Positions 16,135 to 25,813 of a stretch of DNA of 64,000 bases are shown in pieces. The number at the start of each line of letters is the position of its first letter. Positions within the stretch are counted from its first letter, which is position 1. The translations under genes were made by a program, and so were the position numbers. The notes beneath the pieces were generated by a model. That model did no database searches, was not told where the DNA came from, and saw only the letters and a list, made by a program, of their open reading frames with translations. Origin of the DNA: Miltoncostaea sp963703045 (GTDB lineage: Bacteria > Actinomycetota > Thermoleophilia > Miltoncostaeales > Miltoncostaeaceae); assembly GCA_963703045.1 (NCBI GenBank), contig OY969782.1, positions 1,054,001-1,118,000 of the forward strand. The letters run 5' to 3'.

Positions 16135-16327
16135 TCACCGGCACCGGCCGCGTCTCGGTCACGAGACCGCCGGGCGGCGAGTCGCCCCGGGCGGCGTAGC
16201 CCACCAGGACGCCGGCCAGCAGCGCGAGCGCGGCCATCACGCCCGCCAGGCCCAGCGACACCCGGCGCCGGGGCGGCCGACGAGGGCGGGGCGGACGCGG
16301 CCGGGGCGTGGTGCCGCCCGTGCTCAC
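16106..16327 (-). CDS. small membrane protein
   Basis: A 73-residue protein: a strongly basic Pro/Arg N-terminus, one membrane helix (LGLAGVMAALALLAGVLVGY), and a short outer tail ending in VTVPESP. GTG at 16327 overlaps the upstream stop as GTGA. Architecture resembles the anchor of the LytR_C protein at 4636, without the domain. Function unknown. Confidence 0.55.
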   Translation of the reverse strand: MSTGGTTPRPRPPRPRRPPRRRVSLGLAGVMAALALLAGVLVGYAARGDSPPGGLVTETRPVPVITVTVPESP

Positions 16328-16644
16328 CGGCGGGCGTCCGTCGCCGCGCGGGAGTAGGTCGAGAACGCGCCGTCGAGGGTCGTCGCCGGGTCCCAGGCGT
16401 CGGGCTCGCGCGGCGCCGTCCGGGCGGCCAGGTCGAGGTACCAGCCCGACGCGCCGTCGTAGACGCGCGCGAGCTCGGCGAGTGTGAAGGTCGCCCCCAC
16501 CCGTCGGCGCAGCTCGTCGTGCACCGCCGCGACGATGCGGGCGCGGGCGTTCGCCACGGCCGGCCGGGCCGGCTCGGTCAGGCGGGCCGCACCCTCGTCC
16601 CACGCGAAGCGGGCGGTCTCCACCGCCGGGTCGGCCGAGTTCAT
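16324..16644 (-). CDS. hypothetical protein
   Basis: A 106-residue soluble protein that I do not recognise. It is helical at the centre (ANARARIVAAVHDELRRRVG) and ends with LAELARVYDGASGWYLDLAA and a short tail. It overlaps the DUF501 gene upstream (ATGA) and the small membrane protein downstream (GTGA), so it belongs to the eno-ftsB-DUF501 transcription unit. Confidence 0.6.
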   Translation of the reverse strand: MNSADPAVETARFAWDEGAARLTEPARPAVANARARIVAAVHDELRRRVGATFTLAELARVYDGASGWYLDLAARTAPREPDAWDPATTLDGAFSTYSRAATDARR

Positions 16645-17132
16645 GCGCCCCCGCCCTGGGCGATGCGATCGAGGCAGCACCGCTCCGGCCACGCGGCCCC
16701 GGACCTGGCGACGATCCAATCCGCCACCGGCGAGCCGCCCTCGGCCATGCCGAAGGCGAGGTGGGCGTGCAGGCACTTGACGTGGCGGGGGTCGCCGCCG
16801 CCGCCCACGCGGTACCCGGCGTGCAGCGCCGCGTGCCGGGCGTTGGCGGCCGCGAGGTGCTCCTGCATCTGCGGGTCCTGCTCGAGGGCGCGCACGCCTC
16901 CGGCCGCCTCGAGGCGGCTCACCGCCTCGCCCAGCGTGCGGCACGCCAGCCAGTCGCGGGTCGGGAACGGCCGCCCCCTCAGATCGAGGGGGGCATTGCG
17001 CACCACGGCCGGGCCGCCGTGAGGGCAGCGCAGCGCGACGGAGAAGTCGGTGAAGGGCTCGCGCCCGATGAGCGCGGCGACCGCCTCACGGTCAGAAGAT
17101 GGCGGTGAGCCAGCCGAGCGGGCCGCCGTCAT
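16641..17132 (-). CDS. DUF501 family protein
   Basis: A 163-residue DUF501 protein, a family that in Actinobacteria regularly follows enolase and FtsB. It shows DFSVALRCPHGGPAVVRNAP and PFPTRDWLACRTLGEAVSRL. Three cysteines and a histidine near the end (DPRHVKCLHAHLAFGMAEG and the CCLDRIAQ tail) are typical of the family. The function is unknown. The ATG at 17132 lies 41 bases inside ftsB; no other good start is in frame. Confidence 0.82.
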   Translation of the reverse strand: MTAARSAGSPPSSDREAVAALIGREPFTDFSVALRCPHGGPAVVRNAPLDLRGRPFPTRDWLACRTLGEAVSRLEAAGGVRALEQDPQMQEHLAAANARHAALHAGYRVGGGGDPRHVKCLHAHLAFGMAEGGSPVADWIVARSGAAWPERCCLDRIAQGGGA

Positions 17133-17403
17133 CGCCCGCCTCCGGGGCGGGCGGCGGGGCCGGGTCGAGATCGCCGCGCACCAGGAACGCCCGCTCGCCC
17201 GGGAGCACGAGCCCCAGCTCCCGCGCACGCGCCTCGAGCACGGGGCGCTGCCCCAGCCGGGCGATCTGCTCGCGGAAGCCGTCGCGGCGGGCCTCCAGGT
17301 CGGCCAGCTTCGCCCGCTCCTCGCGCAGCTCGGCACGCTGGTCGAGGTAGCCGGAGACCGGGCCGATGTAGCCGAGCAGGATGGCGGTGAGGAGTCCCGC
17401 CAT
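17092..17403 (-). CDS. ftsB: FtsB/DivIC-type septum formation initiator
   Basis: A 103-residue bitopic division protein. It has a hydrophobic N-terminal segment (AGLLTAILLGYIGPVSGYLD), a coiled coil (QRAELREERAKLADLEARRD), and the conserved EARARELGLVLPGERAFLV motif. FtsB links FtsL and FtsQ at the septum. The start may lie further upstream, because the frame stays open and the helix begins right at the chosen ATG. It follows eno after 111 bases. Confidence 0.85.
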   Translation of the reverse strand: MAGLLTAILLGYIGPVSGYLDQRAELREERAKLADLEARRDGFREQIARLGQRPVLEARARELGLVLPGERAFLVRGDLDPAPPPAPEAGDDGGPLGWLTAIF

Positions 17404-17514
17404 GAAGATGCGCCTGGCTCGGATGGCGTGAGTCCCGGAGGGTCGGATCGGGCCGTCGGGCCCCGTTCCCCTGGGGGTACGCGGCCGCGGCCTCCGTTCC
17501 TGCCACCGGGCGTC

Positions 17515-18792
17515 TCACGCGCGGAAGGCCGACCGCCCCGGATACGACGCGGCGGGGCCGAGCTGCTCCTCGATCCGGATGAGCTGGTTGTACTTGGCCA
17601 CGCGCTCGCTGCGCGACGGCGCGCCGGTCTTGATCTGCCCCGCGCCGGTCGCCACGGCGAGGTCGGCGATGAACGTGTCCTCGGTCTCGCCGGAGCGGTG
17701 GGAGACCATCGAGGCGTAGCCCGAGCGACTCGCGAGGTCCATCGCCGCGAGCGTCTCCGAGAGGCTCCCGATCTGGTTGACCTTGACCAGCAGGGCGTTG
17801 CCGGCCCCGAGCTCGATCCCCCTGGCGAGGCGCTGGCTGTTGGTGACGAAGAGGTCGTCGCCCACCAGCTGCACGCGGTCGCCGAGGCGCGCCGTGAGGG
17901 CCACCCAGCCGTCCCAGTCCTCCTCGGACATGCCGTCCTCGATCGAGATGATCGGGTAGCGGTCCACCAGATCGGCCCAGTAGTCGACCATGCCGGCGCT
18001 GTCGAGCGTGCGGCCCTCGCCCTCCAGGTGGTAGGCGCCGTCGCGGTACAGCTCGGTCGTGGCCGGGTCGAGCGCGAGCGCGATGTCGTCGCCGGGCGTG
18101 TAGCCGGCCGCGGCGATCGCCTCCATGATCACGTCGAGCGCGTCCTGGTTGCTCGCGAGGTCGGGGGCGAAGCCGCCCTCGTCGCCCACGCCGGTGCCGA
18201 GCCCCCGCCCCCGCAGCACCTTCTTGAGCTCGGCGTAGACCTCGGCGCCCATGCGCACGGCGTCGGCGAAGGTGCGCGCCCCGACCGGAGCGACCATGAA
18301 CTCCTGCAGGTCGACCGAGTTGTCGGCGTGGGCGCCCCCGTTGAGGATGTTCATCATCGGCACGGGCAGGCGGTTCGCGCGCGCCCCGCCGAGGTAGCGG
18401 TAGAGGGGCAGGCGGGCGTCCGCCGCGGCGGCCTGCGCCACCGCGAGCGAGCAACCGAGGATCGCGTTGGCCCCGAGACGCGCCTTGTTCGGCGTGCCGT
18501 CGAACTCGATCATCGTGCGGTCGATCACGGCCTGGTCGGACGCCTCGCGCCCGACGAGCACCCCGGCGAGCTCGTCCTCGACGTTGGCGACGGCCTTCAT
18601 CACGCCCTTGCCGCCGTACACCGAGGCGTCGCCGTCGCGCAGCTCGAGGGCCTCGAAGGCGCCGGTGCTCGCGCCGGAGGGCACCGCCGCGCGACCGACC
18701 GCCCCGGATGCGAGCGAGACCTCGACCTCGACGGTCGGCTGTCCGCGCGAGTCGAGGATCTGACGGGCGACGACGCGGGCGATCTGCGACAT
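17515..18792 (-). CDS. eno: enolase (phosphopyruvate hydratase)
   Basis: A 425-residue glycolytic enolase converting 2-phosphoglycerate to phosphoenolpyruvate. Seen: ARQILDSRGQPTVEVEVSLA, VPSGASTGAFEALELRDGD, GVGDEGGFAPDL with the catalytic Glu, the metal ligands in SIEDGMSEEDWDG, VKVNQIGSLSETLAAMDLA and SHRSGETEDTFIADLAVA. The ATG at 18792 gives the usual family length; a longer frame upstream lacks conserved sequence. It is divergent from the sigma-factor gene, and a TAGACT box (18825-18836 region) may be its -10. Confidence 0.97.
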   Translation of the reverse strand: MSQIARVVARQILDSRGQPTVEVEVSLASGAVGRAAVPSGASTGAFEALELRDGDASVYGGKGVMKAVANVEDELAGVLVGREASDQAVIDRTMIEFDGTPNKARLGANAILGCSLAVAQAAAADARLPLYRYLGGARANRLPVPMMNILNGGAHADNSVDLQEFMVAPVGARTFADAVRMGAEVYAELKKVLRGRGLGTGVGDEGGFAPDLASNQDALDVIMEAIAAAGYTPGDDIALALDPATTELYRDGAYHLEGEGRTLDSAGMVDYWADLVDRYPIISIEDGMSEEDWDGWVALTARLGDRVQLVGDDLFVTNSQRLARGIELGAGNALLVKVNQIGSLSETLAAMDLASRSGYASMVSHRSGETEDTFIADLAVATGAGQIKTGAPSRSERVAKYNQLIRIEEQLGPAASYPGRSAFRA

Positions 18793-18881
18793 GTGGGCTC
18801 CGGTGTCGGGTGGCGGAGACGGGCGGCGGAGTCTATCCCGCCTCACCTCACGCGACCGGCGCGGCGTACGTTCTCCCGAGC

Positions 18882-19352
18882 ATGAGGCCACCGCCCTTCT
18901 CCGTCTTCCTCGAGACCCACCGCGACGTCGTCCACCGCGTCCTGGTCGCCTACCTGGGGCCCGACGACGCCGACGACTGCTTCCAGGAGACCTTCATGAA
19001 GGCGCTGCGCGCGTATCCACGGGTCGCCGACGGGGGCGACCTGCGGGGGTGGATCCTGACCATCGCACGGCGCGCGGCGATCGACGCCGCGCGCGCACGG
19101 GCGCGCCGGCCCGAGCCGGTCGCCGCGCCGGAGCCTCCGCCGGTCGATGGCACCCCGCTCCCCGGCGACCCGGCGCTCTGGCGCGCCGTGCGGGCGCTGC
19201 CGCCCCGCCAGCGCGAGGCCGTGACGCTGCGCTACGTCGGCGATCTCGGCTACCGCGAGATCGGGGCGGCGATGGGGTGCTCGGAGGAGGCGGCGCGGCG
19301 GAGCGCGTTCGAGGGGATCCGACGACTGAGGGAGGTCTGGGATGGCCGATGA
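18882..19352 (+). CDS. RNA polymerase sigma factor, ECF type
   Basis: A 156-residue ECF sigma factor with region 2 (FLETHRDVVHRVLVAYLGPD, ADDCFQETFMKALRAYP, GWILTIARRAAIDAARAR) and region 4 (LPPRQREAVTLRYVGDLGYR, EIGAAMGCSEEAARRSAFEG). No anti-sigma gene follows. The next gene, ogt, begins 11 bases before its stop, so the two are coupled. That suggests the regulon may include DNA-alkylation repair; this is inferred from the linkage. Confidence 0.88.
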   Translation: MRPPPFSVFLETHRDVVHRVLVAYLGPDDADDCFQETFMKALRAYPRVADGGDLRGWILTIARRAAIDAARARARRPEPVAAPEPPPVDGTPLPGDPALWRAVRALPPRQREAVTLRYVGDLGYREIGAAMGCSEEAARRSAFEGIRRLREVWDGR

Positions 19353-19941
19353 GATCGAGAGGGCGCTCCGCGACGGGCGGCGGGGCGCCCCGGCCAGGCT
19401 GTCCGCGGCGCTCGGCGCGCGCGCCGACCGGGAGGGGCTGGTGGACGTCGCCTACGCGACCACCGATTCGCCGCTCGGCCCGATCATGCTGGCCGCGACC
19501 GCCCGCGGACTCGTGATGGTCGCCTACGTGCTCGACGGCATCGAGCCGCGCCTCGAGCGGCTGGCGCGCGAGGTGTCGCCGCGGGTGCTCGAGGTGCCCT
19601 CGCGCCTCGACCGGCAGCGACGCGAGCTCGAGGAGTACTTCTCGGGCGCCCGCCGCGATTTCGACGCGCCCATCGACTGGCGGCTGATCTCGGGCTTCGC
19701 CCGCGCCGTGCTCGAGCGGACGGCGGCGATCCCCTTCGGGTCCGCGAGCACCTACGGGGCGGTCGCCGCCGATGTGGGGAGCCCGCGCGGGGCGCGGGCG
19801 ACGGGCAACGCGCTCGGGGGCAACCCGATCCCGATCGTCATCCCCTGCCACCGGGTGCTGCGCAGCGGCGGCGCCCTCGGCGGGTACACCGGCGGGGTCG
19901 AGCGCAAGCGCTTCCTGCTCGACCTCGAGAGCCGGACCTGA
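19342..19941 (+). CDS. ogt: methylated-DNA-protein cysteine S-methyltransferase
   Basis: A 199-residue suicide repair protein that removes alkyl groups from O6-alkylguanine. The active-site motif IPCHRVLRSGGALGGYTGG contains C169. PFGSASTYGAVAADVG at 131-146 is the helix-turn-helix that binds DNA, and the N-terminal domain starts near VDVAYATTDSPLGPIMLAAT. About 33 residues precede the usual N-terminus (ADEIERALRDGRRGAPARLS), an unusual extension overlapping the sigma gene. It could be a remnant or a coupling segment. Confidence 0.93.
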   Translation: MADEIERALRDGRRGAPARLSAALGARADREGLVDVAYATTDSPLGPIMLAATARGLVMVAYVLDGIEPRLERLAREVSPRVLEVPSRLDRQRRELEEYFSGARRDFDAPIDWRLISGFARAVLERTAAIPFGSASTYGAVAADVGSPRGARATGNALGGNPIPIVIPCHRVLRSGGALGGYTGGVERKRFLLDLESRT

Positions 19942-19950
19942 GCGCCGGCC

Positions 19951-19974
19951 GACGGGCCCCGGGCGGGGCCCGTC
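19951..19974. terminator. hairpin between convergent ogt and the 30-residue ORF
   Basis: A perfect 10-base stem, GACGGGCCCC and GGGGCCCGTC, with a four-base loop, 10 bases after the ogt stop. There is no T tract. It probably ends transcription from both sides. Confidence 0.55.
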
Positions 19975-19989
19975 GCGGCGCGGCCGGGA

Positions 19990-20082
19990 CTATCGGGCGA
20001 GCAGCTCGCGCAGCTCGGGGGTCATCTGACCGGCGACGGTGGACGGGGTGCCGTTCGAGCTGCGGATGTAGGTCAGGAACAT
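19990..20082 (-). CDS. 30-residue small ORF with strong ribosome-binding site
   Basis: An ORF of 30 codons (MFLTYIRSSNGTPSTVAGQM, ending LRELLAR). Its ATG at 20082 has GGAGG seven bases upstream, a better site than many genes here. The frame stays open upstream without another good start. It is divergent from a MarR regulator and shares its AT-rich control region. Not recognised; it could be a small target gene or a decayed N-terminus. Confidence 0.4.
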   Translation of the reverse strand: MFLTYIRSSNGTPSTVAGQMTPELRELLAR

Positions 20083-20115
20083 GGGGGTCGCCTCCGAGGC
20101 GTCGAGTGCTTTATT

Positions 20116-20132
20116 TGTTGTGCGAAACAACA
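20116..20132. promoter_or_regulatory. palindromic operator candidate for the MarR regulator
   Basis: TGTTGT and ACAACA arms (6 bases each) around a 5-base centre, in the most AT-rich stretch of this region, between the divergent 30-residue ORF and the MarR gene. Length and symmetry fit a MarR dimer site, suggesting autoregulation. Confidence 0.55.
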
Positions 20133-20182
20133 TACGGCCCGTGTGCGCGACCGGATCACCCATCCGTGCGAGAGTTCTGCCG

Positions 20183-20683
20183 ATGACCCCCCGACGCGAC
20201 TCCACGCCCTCCGGCATCGGCGCCTGGCGTGGCCTGGCCCGCGTGCAGGGCGACGTGCGCCGCGGCCTCGGGGCCGCGCTCGAGACCGCGCACGGGCTGT
20301 CGGTCTGGGACTACACCGTGCTGCGGACGCTCGCCGAGCAGCCCCGGCGGCGCATGCGCATGAGCGAGCTGGCGCGGGCGGTCGACTACACGCCCAGCGG
20401 GCTGACCCGGCTGGTGGGGCGCCTCGAGGGCGCGGGCCTCGTCGAGCGCTACCCCTGCCCCGACGACGGGCGCGGCGCCATCGCCTCGCTCACCGACGAG
20501 GGGCGCCGGCTGTTCGCCCGCGCCCGGCGCACGCACCTCGAGGCGGTGACGCGGCTGTTCCTCGACCGCTGCTCGCCCGACGAGTTGGCGACGATGGTCG
20601 CGGTCTGGGAGCGCCTCTCGCCGGGCTGCACCGGCGTCGCCGGCGACGCCCCCCCGCCGGAGCGATCCGAGGGGCCCGGGTAG
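20183..20683 (+). CDS. MarR-family transcriptional regulator
   Basis: A 166-residue dimeric winged-helix regulator: SVWDYTVLRTLAEQPRRRMR and MSELARAVDYTPSGLTRLVG (recognition helix), RLEGAGLVERYPCPDDGRGA with the wing, and a C-terminal dimer helix. The ATG at 20183 is preferred; a longer frame would run through the palindrome. MarR proteins usually respond to small phenolic or oxidant ligands. The divergent small ORF and the palindrome suggest local control. Confidence 0.85.
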   Translation: MTPRRDSTPSGIGAWRGLARVQGDVRRGLGAALETAHGLSVWDYTVLRTLAEQPRRRMRMSELARAVDYTPSGLTRLVGRLEGAGLVERYPCPDDGRGAIASLTDEGRRLFARARRTHLEAVTRLFLDRCSPDELATMVAVWERLSPGCTGVAGDAPPPERSEGPG

Positions 20684-20706
20684 CCCGCGCGGGGCGGTGC
20701 GCGGGC
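20683..20706. terminator. hairpin after the MarR gene
   Basis: An 8-base stem, GCCCGCGC and GCGCGGGC, with an 8-base loop, starting at the last base of the MarR stop codon. It ends just before the stop of the convergent monooxygenase-like gene. Confidence 0.45.
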
Positions 20707-20711
20707 CGCCC

Positions 20712-21032
20712 TCAGTCCGTCGGCGCGCCGACCTCCTGCTGGATCACCTCGTAGCTCCAGAGCTCGCTGCTGCTGCTGACCGGCCCCTGCGTGTCGTGGA
20801 CCCTGTGGCCGCGGGTGAACGCCGCGCTCTCCACCCAGGCGTCGAACGCCGCCTGGCTCTCCCAGCGGGTGTAGACGAGGTAGATGCCACGCTCGTCGGT
20901 GGGGCGCAGCAGCTCGAAGGCCTCGAAACCGGGTGACGAGGAGACCGCGCCGGCGCGGGCGGCGAAGCGGGCCTCGAACTCGGCGGCGCGCTCGGCCGGG
21001 ACCGTGATGGCGTTGATGCGGACGACGCTCAC
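20712..21032 (-). CDS. antibiotic biosynthesis monooxygenase (ABM) domain protein
   Basis: A 106-residue ABM/IsdG-like ferredoxin-fold protein: RINAITVPAERAAEFEARFA, SSPGFEAFELLRPTDERGIY, VYTRWESQAAFDAWVESAAF, then a C-terminal SYEVIQQE strand. Family members are cofactor-free monooxygenases or heme oxygenases; without heme-ligand evidence the substrate is open. GTG at 21032 overlaps the gnd stop as GTGA. Confidence 0.78.
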   Translation of the reverse strand: MSVVRINAITVPAERAAEFEARFAARAGAVSSSPGFEAFELLRPTDERGIYLVYTRWESQAAFDAWVESAAFTRGHRVHDTQGPVSSSSELWSYEVIQQEVGAPTD

Positions 21033-22044
21033 GAGGCGCCCTTCTCGTGGTGGCCGCCGAACTGCTTGCGCATGGCCGACAGCAGCTTGTCGGCGAAGTC
21101 GGATTCGCCGCGGGAGCTGAAGCGCTCGTACAGGGCGGCGGTCAGCACGTGCGCGGGAACGCCCTCGTCGACGGCGGCCATCACCGTCCAGCGGCCCTCG
21201 CCCGAGTCCGAGACGCGCCCGCTGAACTCGTCGAGCGCCGGGTCCTCGTTGAGGGCGATCGCCGTCAGGTCGAGCAGCCACGACGAGATCACGCTGCCAC
21301 GGCGCCAGACCTCGGCCACGGCGGCCGTGTCGATGTCGTACGAGTAGTACCGGGGGTCGCGCAGCGGCGTCGTCTCGGCGTCGTGCTCCTGCTCGGTCCG
21401 GCCGATGCCGGCCTTCTGCAGGATCGCCATGCCCTCGGCGTAGGCGGCCATCACTCCGTACTCGATGCCGTTGTGCACCATCTTCACGAAGTGGCCGGCG
21501 CCCACCGGGCCGCAGTGCAGGTACCCGAGCTCCGGCTGCACCGGCTCGCCCGAGCGGCCGGGCGTGCGGGGCGCCGCGTCGATCCCCGGGGCGAGGGCGC
21601 GCAGGATCGGATCGAGCCGTGTCACGGCCTCGGTCTCGCCCCCGACCATCATGCAGTAGCCGCGCTCGAGGCCGAACACGCCGCCGCTGGTGCCGATGTC
21701 GACGTAGTGGATGCCGCGCGGCGCCAGCTCGGCCGCGCGATCGACGTCGTCGCGGTAGTAGCTGTTGCCGCCGTCGATCACGATGTCGTCGCCGTCGAGG
21801 TGCTCGGCGAGTTCGGTGATCGTCGCCCCGGCGTACCCCGCCGGCACCATCACCCAGGCCGCCCGCGGCGCGCGCAGCTTGGCCGCCAGGTCGGCGAGCG
21901 AGCCGGCGCCGGTCGCCCCCTCGGCCTCGAGGGCGGCGATCGCGTCGGCATCGACGTCGAAGACCACGCACTCGTGCCCCTCGCGCATCAGGCGGCGCAC
22001 GATGTTCGCCCCCATCCGTCCCAGTCCGATCATCCCGAGCTGCA

Positions 22045-22045
<1 letters not shown>
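21029..22045 (-). CDS. gnd: 6-phosphogluconate dehydrogenase (decarboxylating), short type
   Basis: A 338-residue enzyme of the shorter YqeC/GndA class, oxidising 6-phosphogluconate to ribulose 5-phosphate. It has LGMIGLGRMGANIVRRLMRE (nucleotide fold), IDGGNSYYRDD, DIGTSGGVFGLERGYCMMVG, and the catalytic HFVKMVHNGIEYGVMAAYAE with Lys. Its ATG overlaps the pgi stop as TGATG. It lies downstream of glucose-6-phosphate isomerase, so the pair serves hexose-phosphate flow into the pentose pathway. Whether it prefers NAD or NADP cannot be read safely. Confidence 0.93.
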
Positions 22046-23663
<1,618 letters not shown>

Positions 23664-23667
<4 letters not shown>

Positions 23668-24666
23668 CGTCGCGCCTCCTCGTACCAGTGGATCTGCCGC
23701 TCCGGCGGCAGGGCCTCGAAGTCGTCCCCCGCGGCGGCGGCCAGCCGCGCCGCCGCCTCGACCCGCTCGCGGAACCGCTGGGCGGACGCCCGCAGGGCGA
23801 GCTCGGGATCGGCGCCCACCGCGCGCGCCGCGCCCACCGCCGCGAACAGCACGTCGCCGAGCTCGCGGGCGCCGGGGTCGGCGCGGAGCTCACCGGCCTC
23901 CTCGTCGAGCTTGTCGAGGGCGGAGCCCACGTCCGGGAAGTCGAACCCCACCGACGCGGCCCGCTTCTGGGCCTTCGTGGCGTAGGCCAGCGCCGGCAGC
24001 CCGGACGGCAGGTCGTGGAACATGCCCTGGTCGGCCCGCTCCTCGCGCTTGCGCCGCTCCCACACGTTCGACCACGCCGGCGGCGGTCTCGGCGACGACG
24101 TCGCCGTAGACGTGGGGGTGCCGGGAGATGAGCTTGTCGGCCTGCCCCCGCGCCACCGTCCCGAGGTCGGCGCCGCCCTGCTCCTCGAGCAGCTGGGCCA
24201 GGAACACCGCCTGGAACAGCAGGTCGCCGAGCTCGTCGGCGAGCCCGTGTCCGGTGGCGACCGCGTCGGCCACCTCGAAGGCCTCCTCGATCGTGTGCGG
24301 CACGATCGTCTCGGCCGTCTGCACCCGGTCCCAGGGGCAGTCGCGCCGCAGCCGGGAACCGACGCGCGCCAGCGCCGCCACCTCGGCGCCGATGGCGCGC
24401 GCGCGGAGCGTCTCGCGATCGGGCACGGTGCGCGCATCGGGCAGGGCGCGCGCGATGCGGTGCGCGGCGGCGTCGGGGGCGACCACGACGGAGCCCGCGG
24501 GGAGACCGGCGAGGTCGCCGAGGGGTCCGGGCGCGGCCGGCAGGGCGGCGGCGAGGTCGGGATCGAGCGGGGGGGCGACGAGATGGGTCGCCCCGGCCAT
24601 CGCCGAGAGGGCCGCCGCCGGCACGGACGCGGGCTCCCCCGAGCCGAGTCCGACGACGGTCACCAT
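23664..24666 (-). CDS. mazG: MazG-family nucleotide pyrophosphohydrolase, frameshifted
   Basis: Reads as YabN-type: a shortened tetrapyrrole-methylase-like N-terminus (VTVVGLGSGEPASVPAAALS), then a MazG domain (LRRDCPWDRVQTAETIVPHT, IEEAFEVADAVATGHGLADE, LGDLLFQAVFLAQLLEEQGG, SRHPHVYGDVVAETA). Near 24076 the conserved protein moves to another frame (WSNVWERRKREERA) and continues with the second MazG half (ALAYATKAQKRAASVGFDFP) to the stop at 23664, which overlaps pgi as GTGA. A single-base error is the simplest explanation. MazG hydrolyses aberrant NTPs. Confidence 0.8.
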
Positions 24667-24676
24667 GCCGGGAAGA

Positions 24677-25721
24677 CTAGGGGGCGGTCGGCGTCGGCGC
24701 GGGGGTGGTCGTGGTCTGCGGCTCGAGGTCGCCCTCGGCGTACACCGTGCGGTCCTCCCACTCGGCCAGCACCTTCTCGCTCCACTCCTGGTACGTGCTC
24801 TGACGGGTGGCGGCGAGCTGGCTCTGGATGATCTGCGCGCGCGCCTGCGGGAAGGAGGTGGTCTTCGCGGGGGTGAGGTTGACCGTGATGACGTGCCAGC
24901 CGAACTGCGTCTTCACCGGGTCGGAGATCTCGCCGTCCGCCAGGGCGAAGGCGACCTTCTCGAACTCGGGCACGAGCTGGCCCTTCTGGATCTGCCCGAG
25001 GCTGCCGCCCTGGGCGGCCGAGCCGGTGTCGGTTCGACTCCTCCTTCGCGATCTCCGCGAAGTTGTCGCGCGTCACCCGCCCGCGGATCGCATCGGCCTC
25101 GGCCTTCGTCTCGACGAGGATGTGGCTCGCCGTGCGACCGGCCGGAACGGTGAACTGGGCCGTGTTCTCGTCGTAGTACGTCCGCGCGTCGGCCGCGGTG
25201 AAGCGCACGCCCCGCGTGTACCTCTCGAAGAGCGCCTGCTGCTGGAGCTGGTTGCGCACGATCTCGCGCGCGTCGGCCGCCGTGATGCCGCGGTCGTCGA
25301 GGAACTCGTCGAACTTCTGCTTCGACCCCTCGAAGTTCGACTCGGTGATGCGCGTGAGCTCGGCGTCGATCTCCTTGGGCGTCACCGCACAGGGCTTGCC
25401 GCACTCGCGCGCCTCGAACGCGACGACCTTCTGCTGCACGAGCGACTGCAGGGCCTGGCGACGAACGTCGTCGTATCCCTCGGCGCCCTCGGCCGGCAGG
25501 GTCGAGCCCTGGGCCTCCGCCTCGGCGCGGCTCTGCTCGATCGTCTTGGTGAGCTCGGCCTCGGTGATGGGGGCGTCGCCCACGCGGGCCACGACGCCCT
25601 CGGGCAGCCCGGCGCCGTCATCGGAGCACCCGGCGATCGCGAGGACCGCGATCACGACGAGCGCGGCCAGGGCGACGATGACCCCCGCCCCACGCGGAGA
25701 TCTGCGGTTGGTCTTCGTCAC
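24677..25721 (-). CDS. PpiC/SurA-like peptidyl-prolyl isomerase lipoprotein, frameshifted
   Basis: A secreted foldase. It has a signal segment with lipobox (VVIAVLAIAGC), a SurA-type N-terminal helical domain (VVARVGDAPITEAELTKTIE, RRQALQSLVQQKVVAFEARE), then a parvulin domain (GRTASHILVETKAEADAIRG and QFGWHVITVNLTPAKTTSFP). The frame changes near 25034: after FAEIAKEESN the expected DTGSAAQGGSLGQIQKGQLV lies in the next frame and runs to 24677. The start is uncertain. GTG at 25721 is used, but GGAGG fits a non-canonical ATC four codons earlier. PrsA-like proteins often neighbour mfd. Confidence 0.78.
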
Positions 25722-25813
25722 GACGCGGGCGATGGTAGCACCTCCCTCTCCGGCCCCCGTTAGGGGCTCCTTAAGGTCTCGCCGGTGGGGATCGGGCGGC
25801 CCCCGCCGGCCGC

